This document shows, piece after piece, positions 56,666-63,990 of a stretch of 64,000 bases of DNA; position 1 is the first letter of the stretch, and each line of letters starts with the position of its first letter. The DNA is from a virus. The translations under genes and the position numbers were made by a program. The notes under the pieces are model-generated. The model saw only the letters and a list, made by a program, of their open reading frames with translations, searched no databases and was not told the origin of the DNA. The DNA is taken from positions 1-64,000 of IMG/VR virus record IMGVR_UViG_3300005663_000033, one strand, 5' to 3'.

Positions 56666-57325
56666 ATGCAGAGTCTAATAGAAAATCGTGACATTCGCCA
56701 ACGGGAACTGATACCTCCAGAAAAATTGGCAGAGATCAGGGTCACAATCGTTGGCGTTGGAAGCATAGGAAGGCAGGTAGCACTCCAATTAGCAGCTATT
56801 GGAGTATCAAGGCTCCATTTGGTAGACTTTGACACAGTCTGTCCAGAAAATCTGGCGGCGCAAGGTTTTTATGAAAGCGATCTCGGACGACCCAAGGTGG
56901 ACGCCGTCGCGGATATCTGTAGGGCAATCAATTCGGAGATTGTGACAACCACTGCAAACAGAAAATTCAGGGGATTTGAGTTTACCGGGGGTGTGTTTTT
57001 CTGTTGTGCTGACGGAATCGACACCAAAAGGAAGATGTTCGACTCTGTCAATAAGCGGGCAGACCTGTTCCTAGATGCTCGTATGAGTGCAGAGTATATA
57101 AGGGTGTTCTCTGTCTACGATGATGCGTCCAGGGAATATTATCCCACAACCTGTTTCCCAGCAGCCGAAGCATTCCAAGGAAGTTGCACGGCGAAAACAA
57201 CCATATATTGTGCTAACGTCGCAGCGGGTATGCTAGTGGCGCAATTCGCTAAGTGGTTGCGAGGATGTGAACTTGACAAAGATGTCGATCTCAATCTGTT
57301 AATGAATGAGATGGGGGCAAAATAA
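56666..57325 (+). CDS. E1-like ThiF/MoeB adenylyltransferase
   Basis: 219 residues behind AGGAG. IVGVGSIGRQVA (28-39) is the nucleotide-binding GxGxxG; LVDFDTVCPENLAAQGF, Lys77 in GRPKVDA and CADGIDTKRKM match ThiF-family ATP and Mg contacts. Candidate active-site cysteines are C163, C174 and C182 (TTCFPA, GSCTAKTTIYC). It would adenylate the Ubl C-terminus and pass it to the E2-like protein. ThiF-size, without the extra domains of eukaryotic E1. Confidence 0.88.
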   Translation: MQSLIENRDIRQRELIPPEKLAEIRVTIVGVGSIGRQVALQLAAIGVSRLHLVDFDTVCPENLAAQGFYESDLGRPKVDAVADICRAINSEIVTTTANRKFRGFEFTGGVFFCCADGIDTKRKMFDSVNKRADLFLDARMSAEYIRVFSVYDDASREYYPTTCFPAAEAFQGSCTAKTTIYCANVAAGMLVAQFAKWLRGCELDKDVDLNLLMNEMGAK

Positions 57326-57939
57326 TGGACACTATCCAATTCAAAGATGGATGCAAGCTGGAAATAATCCAGGATGATGATGCATGGTCTCCTAGAGAAT
57401 GGGACAATCTTGGTCGAATGGTATGTTTCCATAAGAATTACAACCTTGGAGACAAACACGAATATCGTTCTGGTGATTTCAATTCGTGGGAAGAATTGCA
57501 AACCAAAATAGAGGAGGACCACGATGTTGTTTGTATAATGCCATTGTACCTTATGGACCACTCGGGGATATCAATTAGTACGTCATCATTCGGTTGCCCG
57601 TGGGATAGCGGACAAATTGGTTTTATCCTATGCACTGCGGAAGACGCTAAACGAGATTTTGGTGACTACGGAACAACTGGCGATCATGTAAAACAAGAGG
57701 TAATGAAAAAAGTCCACAATTGTTTAGCTGGTGAAGTAGAAACATACGATCAATATCTCCGTGGAGATATATACGGATTTATCATGCGCGGGCCACCGTG
57801 CGAACAATGCGGCGAAAAAGGAGAGAATCTTGACTCATGCTGGGGATTTTATGGTTCTAACCCACTCGAAAATGGAATGATGGATCATCTGGATGAGAAA
57901 TACCAAGACGAACTAAAGGAAAAAAGTCATGGCGAATAA
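57325..57939 (+). CDS. Conserved-looking protein, unknown function
   Basis: 204 residues; TAATG overlap with the E1-like gene. Distinct blocks: MVCFHKNYNLGD, DHSGISISTSSFGCPWDSGQIGFI, YDQYLRGDIYGF and SCWGFYG, which look strongly constrained. CEQCG pair near the end. Function not recognised; coupling to E1 suggests a link to the cassette. Confidence 0.75.
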   Translation: MDTIQFKDGCKLEIIQDDDAWSPREWDNLGRMVCFHKNYNLGDKHEYRSGDFNSWEELQTKIEEDHDVVCIMPLYLMDHSGISISTSSFGCPWDSGQIGFILCTAEDAKRDFGDYGTTGDHVKQEVMKKVHNCLAGEVETYDQYLRGDIYGFIMRGPPCEQCGEKGENLDSCWGFYGSNPLENGMMDHLDEKYQDELKEKSHGE

Positions 57940-58363
57940 TTATATGGAATTCTCAGAAGCCATAGAAAACTTGACACCAAAAGAACTTGAATGGTGGACT
58001 AATGAGTGGGATCGTGTCATAGACGCCTACGATGACAATCCAGAAAATGCTGATGATGATTCTCTTTGTCAAGATTTTTCTGTACAAAAAGACGAGAAAC
58101 TCGTGTGGTTTCACGACGACGAAAGCGGAAATCCAGATAAAATTGGAAATGTCGTCCAGCGATTCTTAAAACAGTTCCGCCCAAACGAATGTTTTTGGTT
58201 AACATGGGCCTCTTGGTGTTCTAAACCTCGCATTGGCGAATTTGGCGGTGGCGCAATTTTTGTTACAGCGGATGAAATTAAATGGCACAACGCCCATACC
58301 TGGACAGAACAAATGCGAGAAGAATGGCGAAAGAATCAGGAGCCTAGTAATGGCTCATCCTGA
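57929..58363 (+). CDS. Acidic protein, unknown function
   Basis: 144 residues, Trp- and Asp-rich, with ECFWLTWASWCSKPRIGEFGGGAIFVTAD, a beta pattern. Overlaps both neighbours. No family recognised. Confidence 0.68.
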   Translation: MANNYMEFSEAIENLTPKELEWWTNEWDRVIDAYDDNPENADDDSLCQDFSVQKDEKLVWFHDDESGNPDKIGNVVQRFLKQFRPNECFWLTWASWCSKPRIGEFGGGAIFVTADEIKWHNAHTWTEQMREEWRKNQEPSNGSS

Positions 58364-59159
58364 CTATTGGTATGACAAATGGATGGCTAGTACTCAATCC
58401 AATGCTTGTGTCGTCAGGGTAACTAATCAATGCAATCAAAAGTGCAGACACTGCTGTTTTAGGTCTGGCCCCGAACACGTTGGTCAAATGTCTGTAAAAA
58501 TGTGCGAAAAAATCAACGCCTGGGTTCCGGTTAGGGTGGCCCTCAACATCATGGGTGGTGAATTCAGTGTCTTGGACAATTATCCGGAAATGCTTGCGGC
58601 ATTGTCTCGCGACAAAAACATAGTTCATCTAGTCACAAACGGATTTTGGACAAACGACAAAGAAGGTATTTACAAATTCTTTTCAGCCATAAGGGGTATA
58701 AAAAGAACGTCTGAATGTGTCAGTGTAACCGTATCCAATGATCACTGGCACAAAAAGTCGACAGATGATCTGATAAAAATATTGAAAAATAACGGATTGG
58801 ATGTGACAATAGAAACCGCTAGAAACTTAGGACCCAAGGGGGACAGAATTTCACCAATTGGTCGCGCATGGGACAATAAACTCGTTCCTTGTAATAGTAT
58901 CCATTGTTCTTGTGAAGTAATGTCCAGTATGATCATCACAGAAGATGGAATGGTGAATAGATGTCCATATGGGTATTTCCCGTGGAAACACTTCAGCGAA
59001 ACCACTTGGAATGAAGCCCAAGAATATATCTGGGGATGGCGTTCAGAGAAACTCTCAGAAGGAATGAACTGTCATTTATGCATGGAAGTAGATAATGCAA
59101 ATCGTTGTAGATTTGTTAGCAACAAAACATCTCTAGCGGGAGAACTAAGTAATGTCTAG
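58350..59159 (+). CDS. Radical SAM enzyme
   Basis: 269 residues from ATG 58350. Cys28-x3-Cys32-x2-Cys35 (CNQKCRHC) is the [4Fe-4S] radical SAM site; NIMGGEFS is the GGE motif; more Cys near the end (CNSIHCSC, CPYG, CHLC) may hold an auxiliary cluster as in SPASM-type maturases. SPASM enzymes modify peptides, so a protein substrate is possible. Overlaps its neighbours. Confidence 0.85.
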   Translation: MAHPDYWYDKWMASTQSNACVVRVTNQCNQKCRHCCFRSGPEHVGQMSVKMCEKINAWVPVRVALNIMGGEFSVLDNYPEMLAALSRDKNIVHLVTNGFWTNDKEGIYKFFSAIRGIKRTSECVSVTVSNDHWHKKSTDDLIKILKNNGLDVTIETARNLGPKGDRISPIGRAWDNKLVPCNSIHCSCEVMSSMIITEDGMVNRCPYGYFPWKHFSETTWNEAQEYIWGWRSEKLSEGMNCHLCMEVDNANRCRFVSNKTSLAGELSNV

Positions 59160-59400
59160 TGATCAAAAAATTATTTTTAAACAAGAAGGTATTGGATTTT
59201 GTGGCATCCTGTTTATCGTCCTGCTTTTGCTTAAGGTGGGCGTCGTGGAGACGGTAGTTATGGGATGGTCTTGGTGGTGGATTACAGCGCCTTTGTGGGG
59301 TCCACTGAGCTTGGCGGTCAGCTTTATTGTTATTTGCCTTTTGTTAGTTTGTTTTTTAACTCTGGTTGGTTTTCTTATAGACTTGATATGTAAACGATAG
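59152..59400 (+). CDS. Two-span membrane protein
   Basis: 82 residues, overlapping the radical SAM stop. Two hydrophobic segments (about 13-35 and 48-78) with a Trp-rich joint. Unknown function. Confidence 0.68.
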   Translation: MSSDQKIIFKQEGIGFCGILFIVLLLLKVGVVETVVMGWSWWWITAPLWGPLSLAVSFIVICLLLVCFLTLVGFLIDLICKR

Positions 59401-59445
59401 ACACCATTAAAAAAGTACGCGCAAAGCAGGTGTCGGGAGAAAAAA

Positions 59446-59700
59446 ATGACTGAAGATGAATTTTCTGAAATAATAGATAAACTCACAAAAAATATGAGAG
59501 ACGCTATTGGCAATAGTGACAATATCCTAAAAAGTATATCAGATGATCCAGAAAGGTTTTCAAAATTGATGGAAACTGTTGGCAACATAGGAAAATCTCT
59601 GGAACTTTTTAGTCTCGCCACAAAATACCTGTTATTTGATTTAGAAGCCACGCGTCGTGAGAGGGATAAATTGCGTATGTTGCTGGAGGATCAACAGTGA
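59446..59700 (+). CDS. Helical coiled-coil protein, YLLFDLE family
   Basis: 84 residues behind GGGAG. C-terminal KYLLFDLEATRRERDKL matches 47030-47284. Likely small coiled-coil. Confidence 0.7.
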   Translation: MTEDEFSEIIDKLTKNMRDAIGNSDNILKSISDDPERFSKLMETVGNIGKSLELFSLATKYLLFDLEATRRERDKLRMLLEDQQ

Positions 59701-59915
59701 CATCTTACTTAATAAAGTACCAGACTCGCAGGAAGCATAGATGTGCGAGCATTCCACAAGGGGAGTGGCAGGACAAAGAAATTAGGGTTGTTGCCGGTGA
59801 GGATGCTAGAGAGGCTCTTGATGAAATATTGGGCACTTTCAAAGGGTTTGATTTTCGTCTAAGGGGAATCGAAGTGTGTGGGCAAATAGATGTGATAGCG
59901 CAAAAGTTGCGCTAG
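59697..59915 (+). CDS. Small protein, unknown function
   Basis: 72 residues from a GTG overlapping the preceding stop. Basic, beta-helix pattern (GEDAREALDEILGTF). Last rightward gene before a convergent gene. Confidence 0.63.
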   Translation: MTSYLIKYQTRRKHRCASIPQGEWQDKEIRVVAGEDAREALDEILGTFKGFDFRLRGIEVCGQIDVIAQKLR

Positions 59916-59986
59916 AATAAATCAAATAGGCCAGGGATGTCAAAATAACACTTGGTAGTCCACCAGAGTATTCTGACCAACGCCTT

Positions 59987-60205
59987 TCATTCTTCTTCTG
60001 AAACTTCGCCATCTGTAAGCGAGTCGACAATTTTGTCAACAACGCTTGATTGGATAGTCACCTTAGCTGGTATGTCGCTATGCTGTCTTGTACGAAAACC
60101 ACCGTACATTTCCCAACTAGCCTCTCCTGCGGTTGTGATAGTACAACCCATGATCCCAATCATCATAAATGCGCCCAACGTTAACGTTACAAATTTCTTG
60201 GTCAT
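59987..60205 (-). CDS. Lipoprotein
   Basis: 72 residues behind AAAAGGAGG. Signal peptide with lipobox (MMIGIMGC), then a short polar domain. Only minus-strand gene in the right half; possible envelope or superinfection-exclusion factor by analogy. Confidence 0.75.
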   Translation of the reverse strand: MTKKFVTLTLGAFMMIGIMGCTITTAGEASWEMYGGFRTRQHSDIPAKVTIQSSVVDKIVDSLTDGEVSEEE

Positions 60206-60335
60206 AACAACCTCCTTTTCTCCTATTTATACACCAACAGGAAACAGTAATGTGGTACTAAAACGACGCCGCGTTATTGAAGAGGAACTTGAATTTTTGC
60301 TGTTCAACGACAAGTTAGAAAAACAAAAATTTTGT

Positions 60336-60389
60336 CGAACAAACAGCGGAGTTTGACGTATAATAAGGTGTCAGCGTGTCGCTGCCACC
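60336..60389 (+). promoter_or_regulatory. Phage promoter family copy 5 with leader stem-loop
   Basis: CGAACA (60336-60341), 17-base spacer ending GTTTGACG, TATAAT (60359-60364), then GGTG-t-CAGCG/CGCTG-c-CACC (60367-60389). Drives 60431 onward. Confidence 0.8.
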
Positions 60390-60430
60390 GTGGGCTACAC
60401 ACAGACAAACGACTTTTAAGGGAGAAGGCG

Positions 60431-60721
60431 ATGAGAGTTAGAGTTGGTGATTTAGCGATTGCTAAATTTGATCCAGGCGATGGTGATATCAAGGCTGGTC
60501 GGAAATGGGATGAAATGGTATGTCTCGTGACAGGAACAAATAGTCATGGACCCAGTAAGTATCGTTATTATGAGTTTATTTACTGGGACGGTTGTGGATC
60601 AAGTTTCAGTATTACTAAAAATGGTCTTCCTACTTCTCGTCTTGTTCGTGTTCGACCAAAAAAGAAATGGGATGGTGCATTGTCCAGTCTGAAGATAAAT
60701 GATGTTGAAACAGTCGCCTAA
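60431..60721 (+). CDS. Small basic protein, unknown function
   Basis: 96 residues behind AAGGGAGAAGG. Beta-rich (VRVGDLAIAKFDPGDGD). No family recognised. Confidence 0.7.
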   Translation: MRVRVGDLAIAKFDPGDGDIKAGRKWDEMVCLVTGTNSHGPSKYRYYEFIYWDGCGSSFSITKNGLPTSRLVRVRPKKKWDGALSSLKINDVETVA

Positions 60722-60785
60722 ATTTCCATGTAGTACAGATCAGTTATGTACGACTGATCAAAATATTAATTTACGAAAAGGAGTG

Positions 60786-61109
60786 ATGAAAATGCAACAG
60801 ACAGAACAGACAGAGCAGGTTGAACAGAGTGAGGGCGAAGTCCGGAACGACCCGGCATTTGAGGTAGTCGAAATTAATCTCGCGACTGGAGAAACAACGA
60901 TCATAATCAAAAAGGGGATCGTTGGCGCAATGGCCAACCAGTTGAAAAACACCAGCAATCGTAGAAAGGGCTCAAGTATTCTCCGTAAGCTCGGTTACGT
61001 GTTATCTGATTGTGGCGATATCCAGTATGGTGGAGAAGTCAATAAGACGGATATTGATCCTGATCTTGTAACTAACGAGGATGAAGTGTCAAACCCTGCT
61101 TTGGAGTAG
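60786..61109 (+). CDS. Small protein, unknown function
   Basis: 107 residues from ATG 60786 behind AAAAGGAG. Gln/Glu-rich start (QQTEQTEQVEQSEGE) then a compact domain. No family recognised. Confidence 0.7.
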   Translation: MKMQQTEQTEQVEQSEGEVRNDPAFEVVEINLATGETTIIIKKGIVGAMANQLKNTSNRRKGSSILRKLGYVLSDCGDIQYGGEVNKTDIDPDLVTNEDEVSNPALE

Positions 61110-61132
61110 GATCATAAATTGAGGAAACCAAC

Positions 61133-61162
61133 GGGGTCGGGTCGAAAGACCCGGCCCCTTTT
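61133..61162 (+). terminator. Rho-independent terminator
   Basis: GGGGTCGGGTC (61133-61143), GAAA loop, GACCCGGCCCC (61148-61158), then TTTT. Eleven pairs including one G-U. Confidence 0.88.
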
Positions 61163-61177
61163 CTGTGGGGAATGGAA

Positions 61178-61579
61178 ATGAGTGAGTATCTTTGGGAAGA
61201 TGTTGGTAAGGGTGTTTGGATGTGGCATATTCACCATACGAGGTTACTTGAGTTGAGTAGCGAGCCCTTGTTGGTTCGGGCTAAATATATCCGAGAAAAT
61301 AAACCTGAAGAGGAAATCAACCTACGGCTCCGAATGATGCGACCAGTTAAAAACCCGGATCGGATACCTGAAAAGGTTAAAGAAGCCGGGAAGGCACACG
61401 ACGAGGTCAGGAAGGCATACAAAGAAGCCGGGAAGGCATACGACGCGGCCGGGAAGGTATACGACGAGGCCTTGAAGGCACACAATAAGGCCTTGAGCCA
61501 ACACTCTAAGGAAATCGAAGAATTGCATCGTGAAGAGTGTGACTCAGGCTGTCCATGGAACGGCACTTCAATTTGTTAG
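61178..61579 (+). CDS. Protein with tandem heptad repeats
   Basis: 133 residues. Residues in the middle are five 7-residue units of the type A-G-K-A-Y-D-E, encoded by five 21-bp units at 61385-61489 (GCCGGGAAGGCATACGACGAG-like, with base changes). Predicted long coiled coil. C-terminal CDSGCPWNG. Function unknown. Confidence 0.72.
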   Translation: MSEYLWEDVGKGVWMWHIHHTRLLELSSEPLLVRAKYIRENKPEEEINLRLRMMRPVKNPDRIPEKVKEAGKAHDEVRKAYKEAGKAYDAAGKVYDEALKAHNKALSQHSKEIEELHREECDSGCPWNGTSIC

Positions 61580-61615
61580 GGAACCCATAATGAACTCTGT
61601 AAGGAGGGGATGGAA

Positions 61616-61950
61616 ATGAGCCTAGCTTCGTGGAAGAAAGAGTTTTATCGAACACCAGCCAATAGGGTGTCCAAGGGATGGGCGATGAGGCATTCTATCG
61701 ACAAGTGGACGGGGTTGTTGTGTCGAAACAGAAGAAAACACAAGGTCAATCTAGACGAAGGAGTTTTGTATGATAACAATAACGACAGTCAACAATTAGG
61801 TATTGATCGTCATTCGTGTGCTCTGTGCCATCATCACCAAAAGAATGGTTGCACAACATGCCCCGTAAAAAGAACTGGTAAGACATGTCATACCACATAT
61901 TGGGATATGGTCAACGACAAAAAAGTGGCTCCGATGATCCGTTTGTTGAA
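61616..61950 (+). repeat. Perfect 335-bp direct repeat, copy B
   Basis: Identical to 48292-48626. Flanks on both sides differ, so only the gene body was copied. Confidence 0.95.
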
Positions 61951-61978
61951 AAAGGCTTCGGATAAACCAAAGAGTTGA
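61616..61978 (+). CDS. Cys/His-rich protein, copy B of the duplication
   Basis: 120 residues, identical to 48292-48654 except for the last few residues (ASDKPKS instead of AQAIKRG region). ATG behind AAGGAGG. Confidence 0.8.
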   Translation: MSLASWKKEFYRTPANRVSKGWAMRHSIDKWTGLLCRNRRKHKVNLDEGVLYDNNNDSQQLGIDRHSCALCHHHQKNGCTTCPVKRTGKTCHTTYWDMVNDKKVAPMIRLLKKASDKPKS

Positions 61979-62021
61979 TTACGGAACCGTAGTGCTGGGT
62001 TGATAATATCATGGAGAAATT

Positions 62022-62594
62022 ATGAAAACGTTGACCACAGAAGAACAGCGTAAAATTAAGGACCGCTTTGAGAAACATGTTGATCGGCGATCTAGAAAAG
62101 ATATGATCGATTTTCTCACTAGTCACTTCAGATATCACACGATGAGTAGTTGGAATAGAAGTACTAGTTACGCACACTGCATCAAACTTCATCATCTCAG
62201 TATTCCAGATGATATTTGCGATACGATGTACGATATGGTATTCAACGACGAATGGGGAAATCACTTCAGTGAGATCATTGATCTATTCAGTATGTCGCAC
62301 GACGATAACTGGGTGGTAGGAACAAACGGTCGTTCTGGTGGTTATCTCGTCCTCTACAAAGGGACTGTCAAAAATGGACGCAGAGGTTGTCTCCTCGGGT
62401 CAATAGATCAAGAAGAGGACTTCCATGAATGGGATAGGGATGAACTCAGGGCACGAGTAAACTCAGTGTGTAGCTTTGATATGTTAGTTTCGAATGTAGC
62501 CATGGAATTCGTAGCATTCTGTCGAACATATAACATAATAGATGAGACTATCATGGTTCAAAAGACTGTCCAAGTTCTTAGGGAGAAACAATGA
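62022..62594 (+). CDS. Conserved-type phage protein, unknown function
   Basis: 190 residues. SYAHCIKLHHLSIPDDI and VVGTNGRSGGYLVLY are blocks that look typical of a phage protein family of unknown role. Helical N-terminus. Overlaps the next gene. Confidence 0.75.
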   Translation: MKTLTTEEQRKIKDRFEKHVDRRSRKDMIDFLTSHFRYHTMSSWNRSTSYAHCIKLHHLSIPDDICDTMYDMVFNDEWGNHFSEIIDLFSMSHDDNWVVGTNGRSGGYLVLYKGTVKNGRRGCLLGSIDQEEDFHEWDRDELRARVNSVCSFDMLVSNVAMEFVAFCRTYNIIDETIMVQKTVQVLREKQ

Positions 62595-63331
62595 TAACTC
62601 ACGATGAAGCAAAATCGAAATTCAAAAAGTGTAGGAACAAAGAACGCGGTTACAAGTTAGCAAACAACACCAGAATTCAGGAGCGTGGACATGCTTTTGC
62701 CGTCCGACTCCACAAGACTGATGTGGTGATGATTCGTCCTGACGGAACATATCGTCTCAATACTGGTGGGTGGCGCACTGTTACAACTAAAAACCGAATG
62801 AATATGGTACTGCCCGACTCCTGTTGTGTCTCGCAAATAAATGGCCTTTGGTTTGTAGGACCTGAGAATACACCCTATTCCGACAGAATGTTGATAGGAT
62901 CAGACGGGAAGGCTATCGGAGCTAAACATCTTGGAGATTTGCCGAAAATCAAACGAATAGTAGATCGTCGCATAAGCCAGTTTATAAAACTGCTAACAAA
63001 ATTCTGTCAAGGAAGAGATATGGGGACATGGGATAGCTACGGAAAGCGCACCGTTCCACATAACAGCAATAAGACTCATTTGAGAAAATTATGGATTACA
63101 GCAAGACAAACTGTGTCGATTGACATTGATGACGGATTCAGATTAGTCCATCTCGCTACTCTAGCTCGTGGTCATTGTAATCCAAAGTTTGTTTGGGACA
63201 ACATGATTCAAATAGCATGTTCCAATGATAGAGAGTCTCACTTTATTGTCGACAACCTCAGATCATTTATGAGGACACGAAAGCCGTTTATTGCGGAAAT
63301 GATCTCTAAAAAGGAACTCGAACTATGTTAG
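62591..63331 (+). CDS. GNNT-domain phage protein, long form
   Basis: 246 residues. LANNTRIQERGHAFAVRLHKTDVV, IRPDGTYRLNTGGWRT and KNRMNMVLPD match the domain in 42661-43143; the remaining 140 residues are basic and helical. Function unknown. Confidence 0.75.
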   Translation: MITHDEAKSKFKKCRNKERGYKLANNTRIQERGHAFAVRLHKTDVVMIRPDGTYRLNTGGWRTVTTKNRMNMVLPDSCCVSQINGLWFVGPENTPYSDRMLIGSDGKAIGAKHLGDLPKIKRIVDRRISQFIKLLTKFCQGRDMGTWDSYGKRTVPHNSNKTHLRKLWITARQTVSIDIDDGFRLVHLATLARGHCNPKFVWDNMIQIACSNDRESHFIVDNLRSFMRTRKPFIAEMISKKELELC

Positions 63332-63552
63332 AAGAACCTATGGATAGAAACTTCGCTATTTTCAATATCAAAGATGAAGATAGACAGAGAGCGGATGCTG
63401 GTTTTCTTAGACGATTTGGCCAGGAAGTCTTCGATAGAGAAATTTCTCCAATCCATAAAGCTGGAATTATGTCTGTTTTCCATAATCCACCAAATAAGTG
63501 GACCACATGGTATGTGGAAACAGTTGCGTTTTTAGTCAACGAGAGACGGTAG
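63325..63552 (+). CDS. Small protein, unknown function
   Basis: 75 residues overlapping the preceding stop. Mixed charge, no motif recognised. Confidence 0.65.
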   Translation: MLEEPMDRNFAIFNIKDEDRQRADAGFLRRFGQEVFDREISPIHKAGIMSVFHNPPNKWTTWYVETVAFLVNERR

Positions 63553-63561
63553 GGCACAAAT

Positions 63562-63762
63562 ATGGAACAGTGTGCTTTTCCACGGTGCAAAAATCTATCT
63601 GATTATGAGTATATCGGACGAGATATTTGCGAAATTCACTGGGGACTGCTTTGTGAGGCGGATAGCAAGACAGAAAAAGGATTATTGAAAAAGATCGGCC
63701 TAGTCAGAAATTCTAAAGGGTCTGTAGTTCCGATAAAAAGGAAAGGCGATGAAAAAGATTGA
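63562..63762 (+). CDS. Small Cys-containing protein
   Basis: 66 residues; CAFPRCKN start and CEIHW suggest a small zinc site. Overlaps the next gene. Confidence 0.65.
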   Translation: MEQCAFPRCKNLSDYEYIGRDICEIHWGLLCEADSKTEKGLLKKIGLVRNSKGSVVPIKRKGDEKD

Positions 63763-63907
63763 TTGGAAAAGTATTTGGGAAGATTTTGATACATGGATGA
63801 TTAATCATCATCCTGGACGAATGACCCCATCTCTGGTAAAACAACAGTGTAAAATACAAAGACTTATCAACGCCCAGGTCCGAGAAATCGTACAAAAGAA
63901 AATCTAG
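63749..63907 (+). CDS. Small helical protein
   Basis: 52 residues behind GGAAAGGCG. Helical, basic (QQCKIQRLINAQVREIVQKKI). No family recognised. Confidence 0.6.
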   Translation: MKKIDWKSIWEDFDTWMINHHPGRMTPSLVKQQCKIQRLINAQVREIVQKKI

Positions 63908-63915
63908 ATTTTTGT

Positions 63916-63944
63916 GGAACAAATTGCTTAGTTGGACGTATAAT
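63916..63944 (+). promoter_or_regulatory. Phage promoter family copy 6
   Basis: GGAACA (63916-63921), 17-base spacer ending GTTGGACG, TATAAT (63939-63944) followed by AAGGT. The leader hairpin of copies 2-5 is not obvious here. Confidence 0.75.
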
Positions 63945-63990
63945 AAGGTAGGAGATTCTAGCGACAGTGCGTAGGGGGTGAGAATACAAC

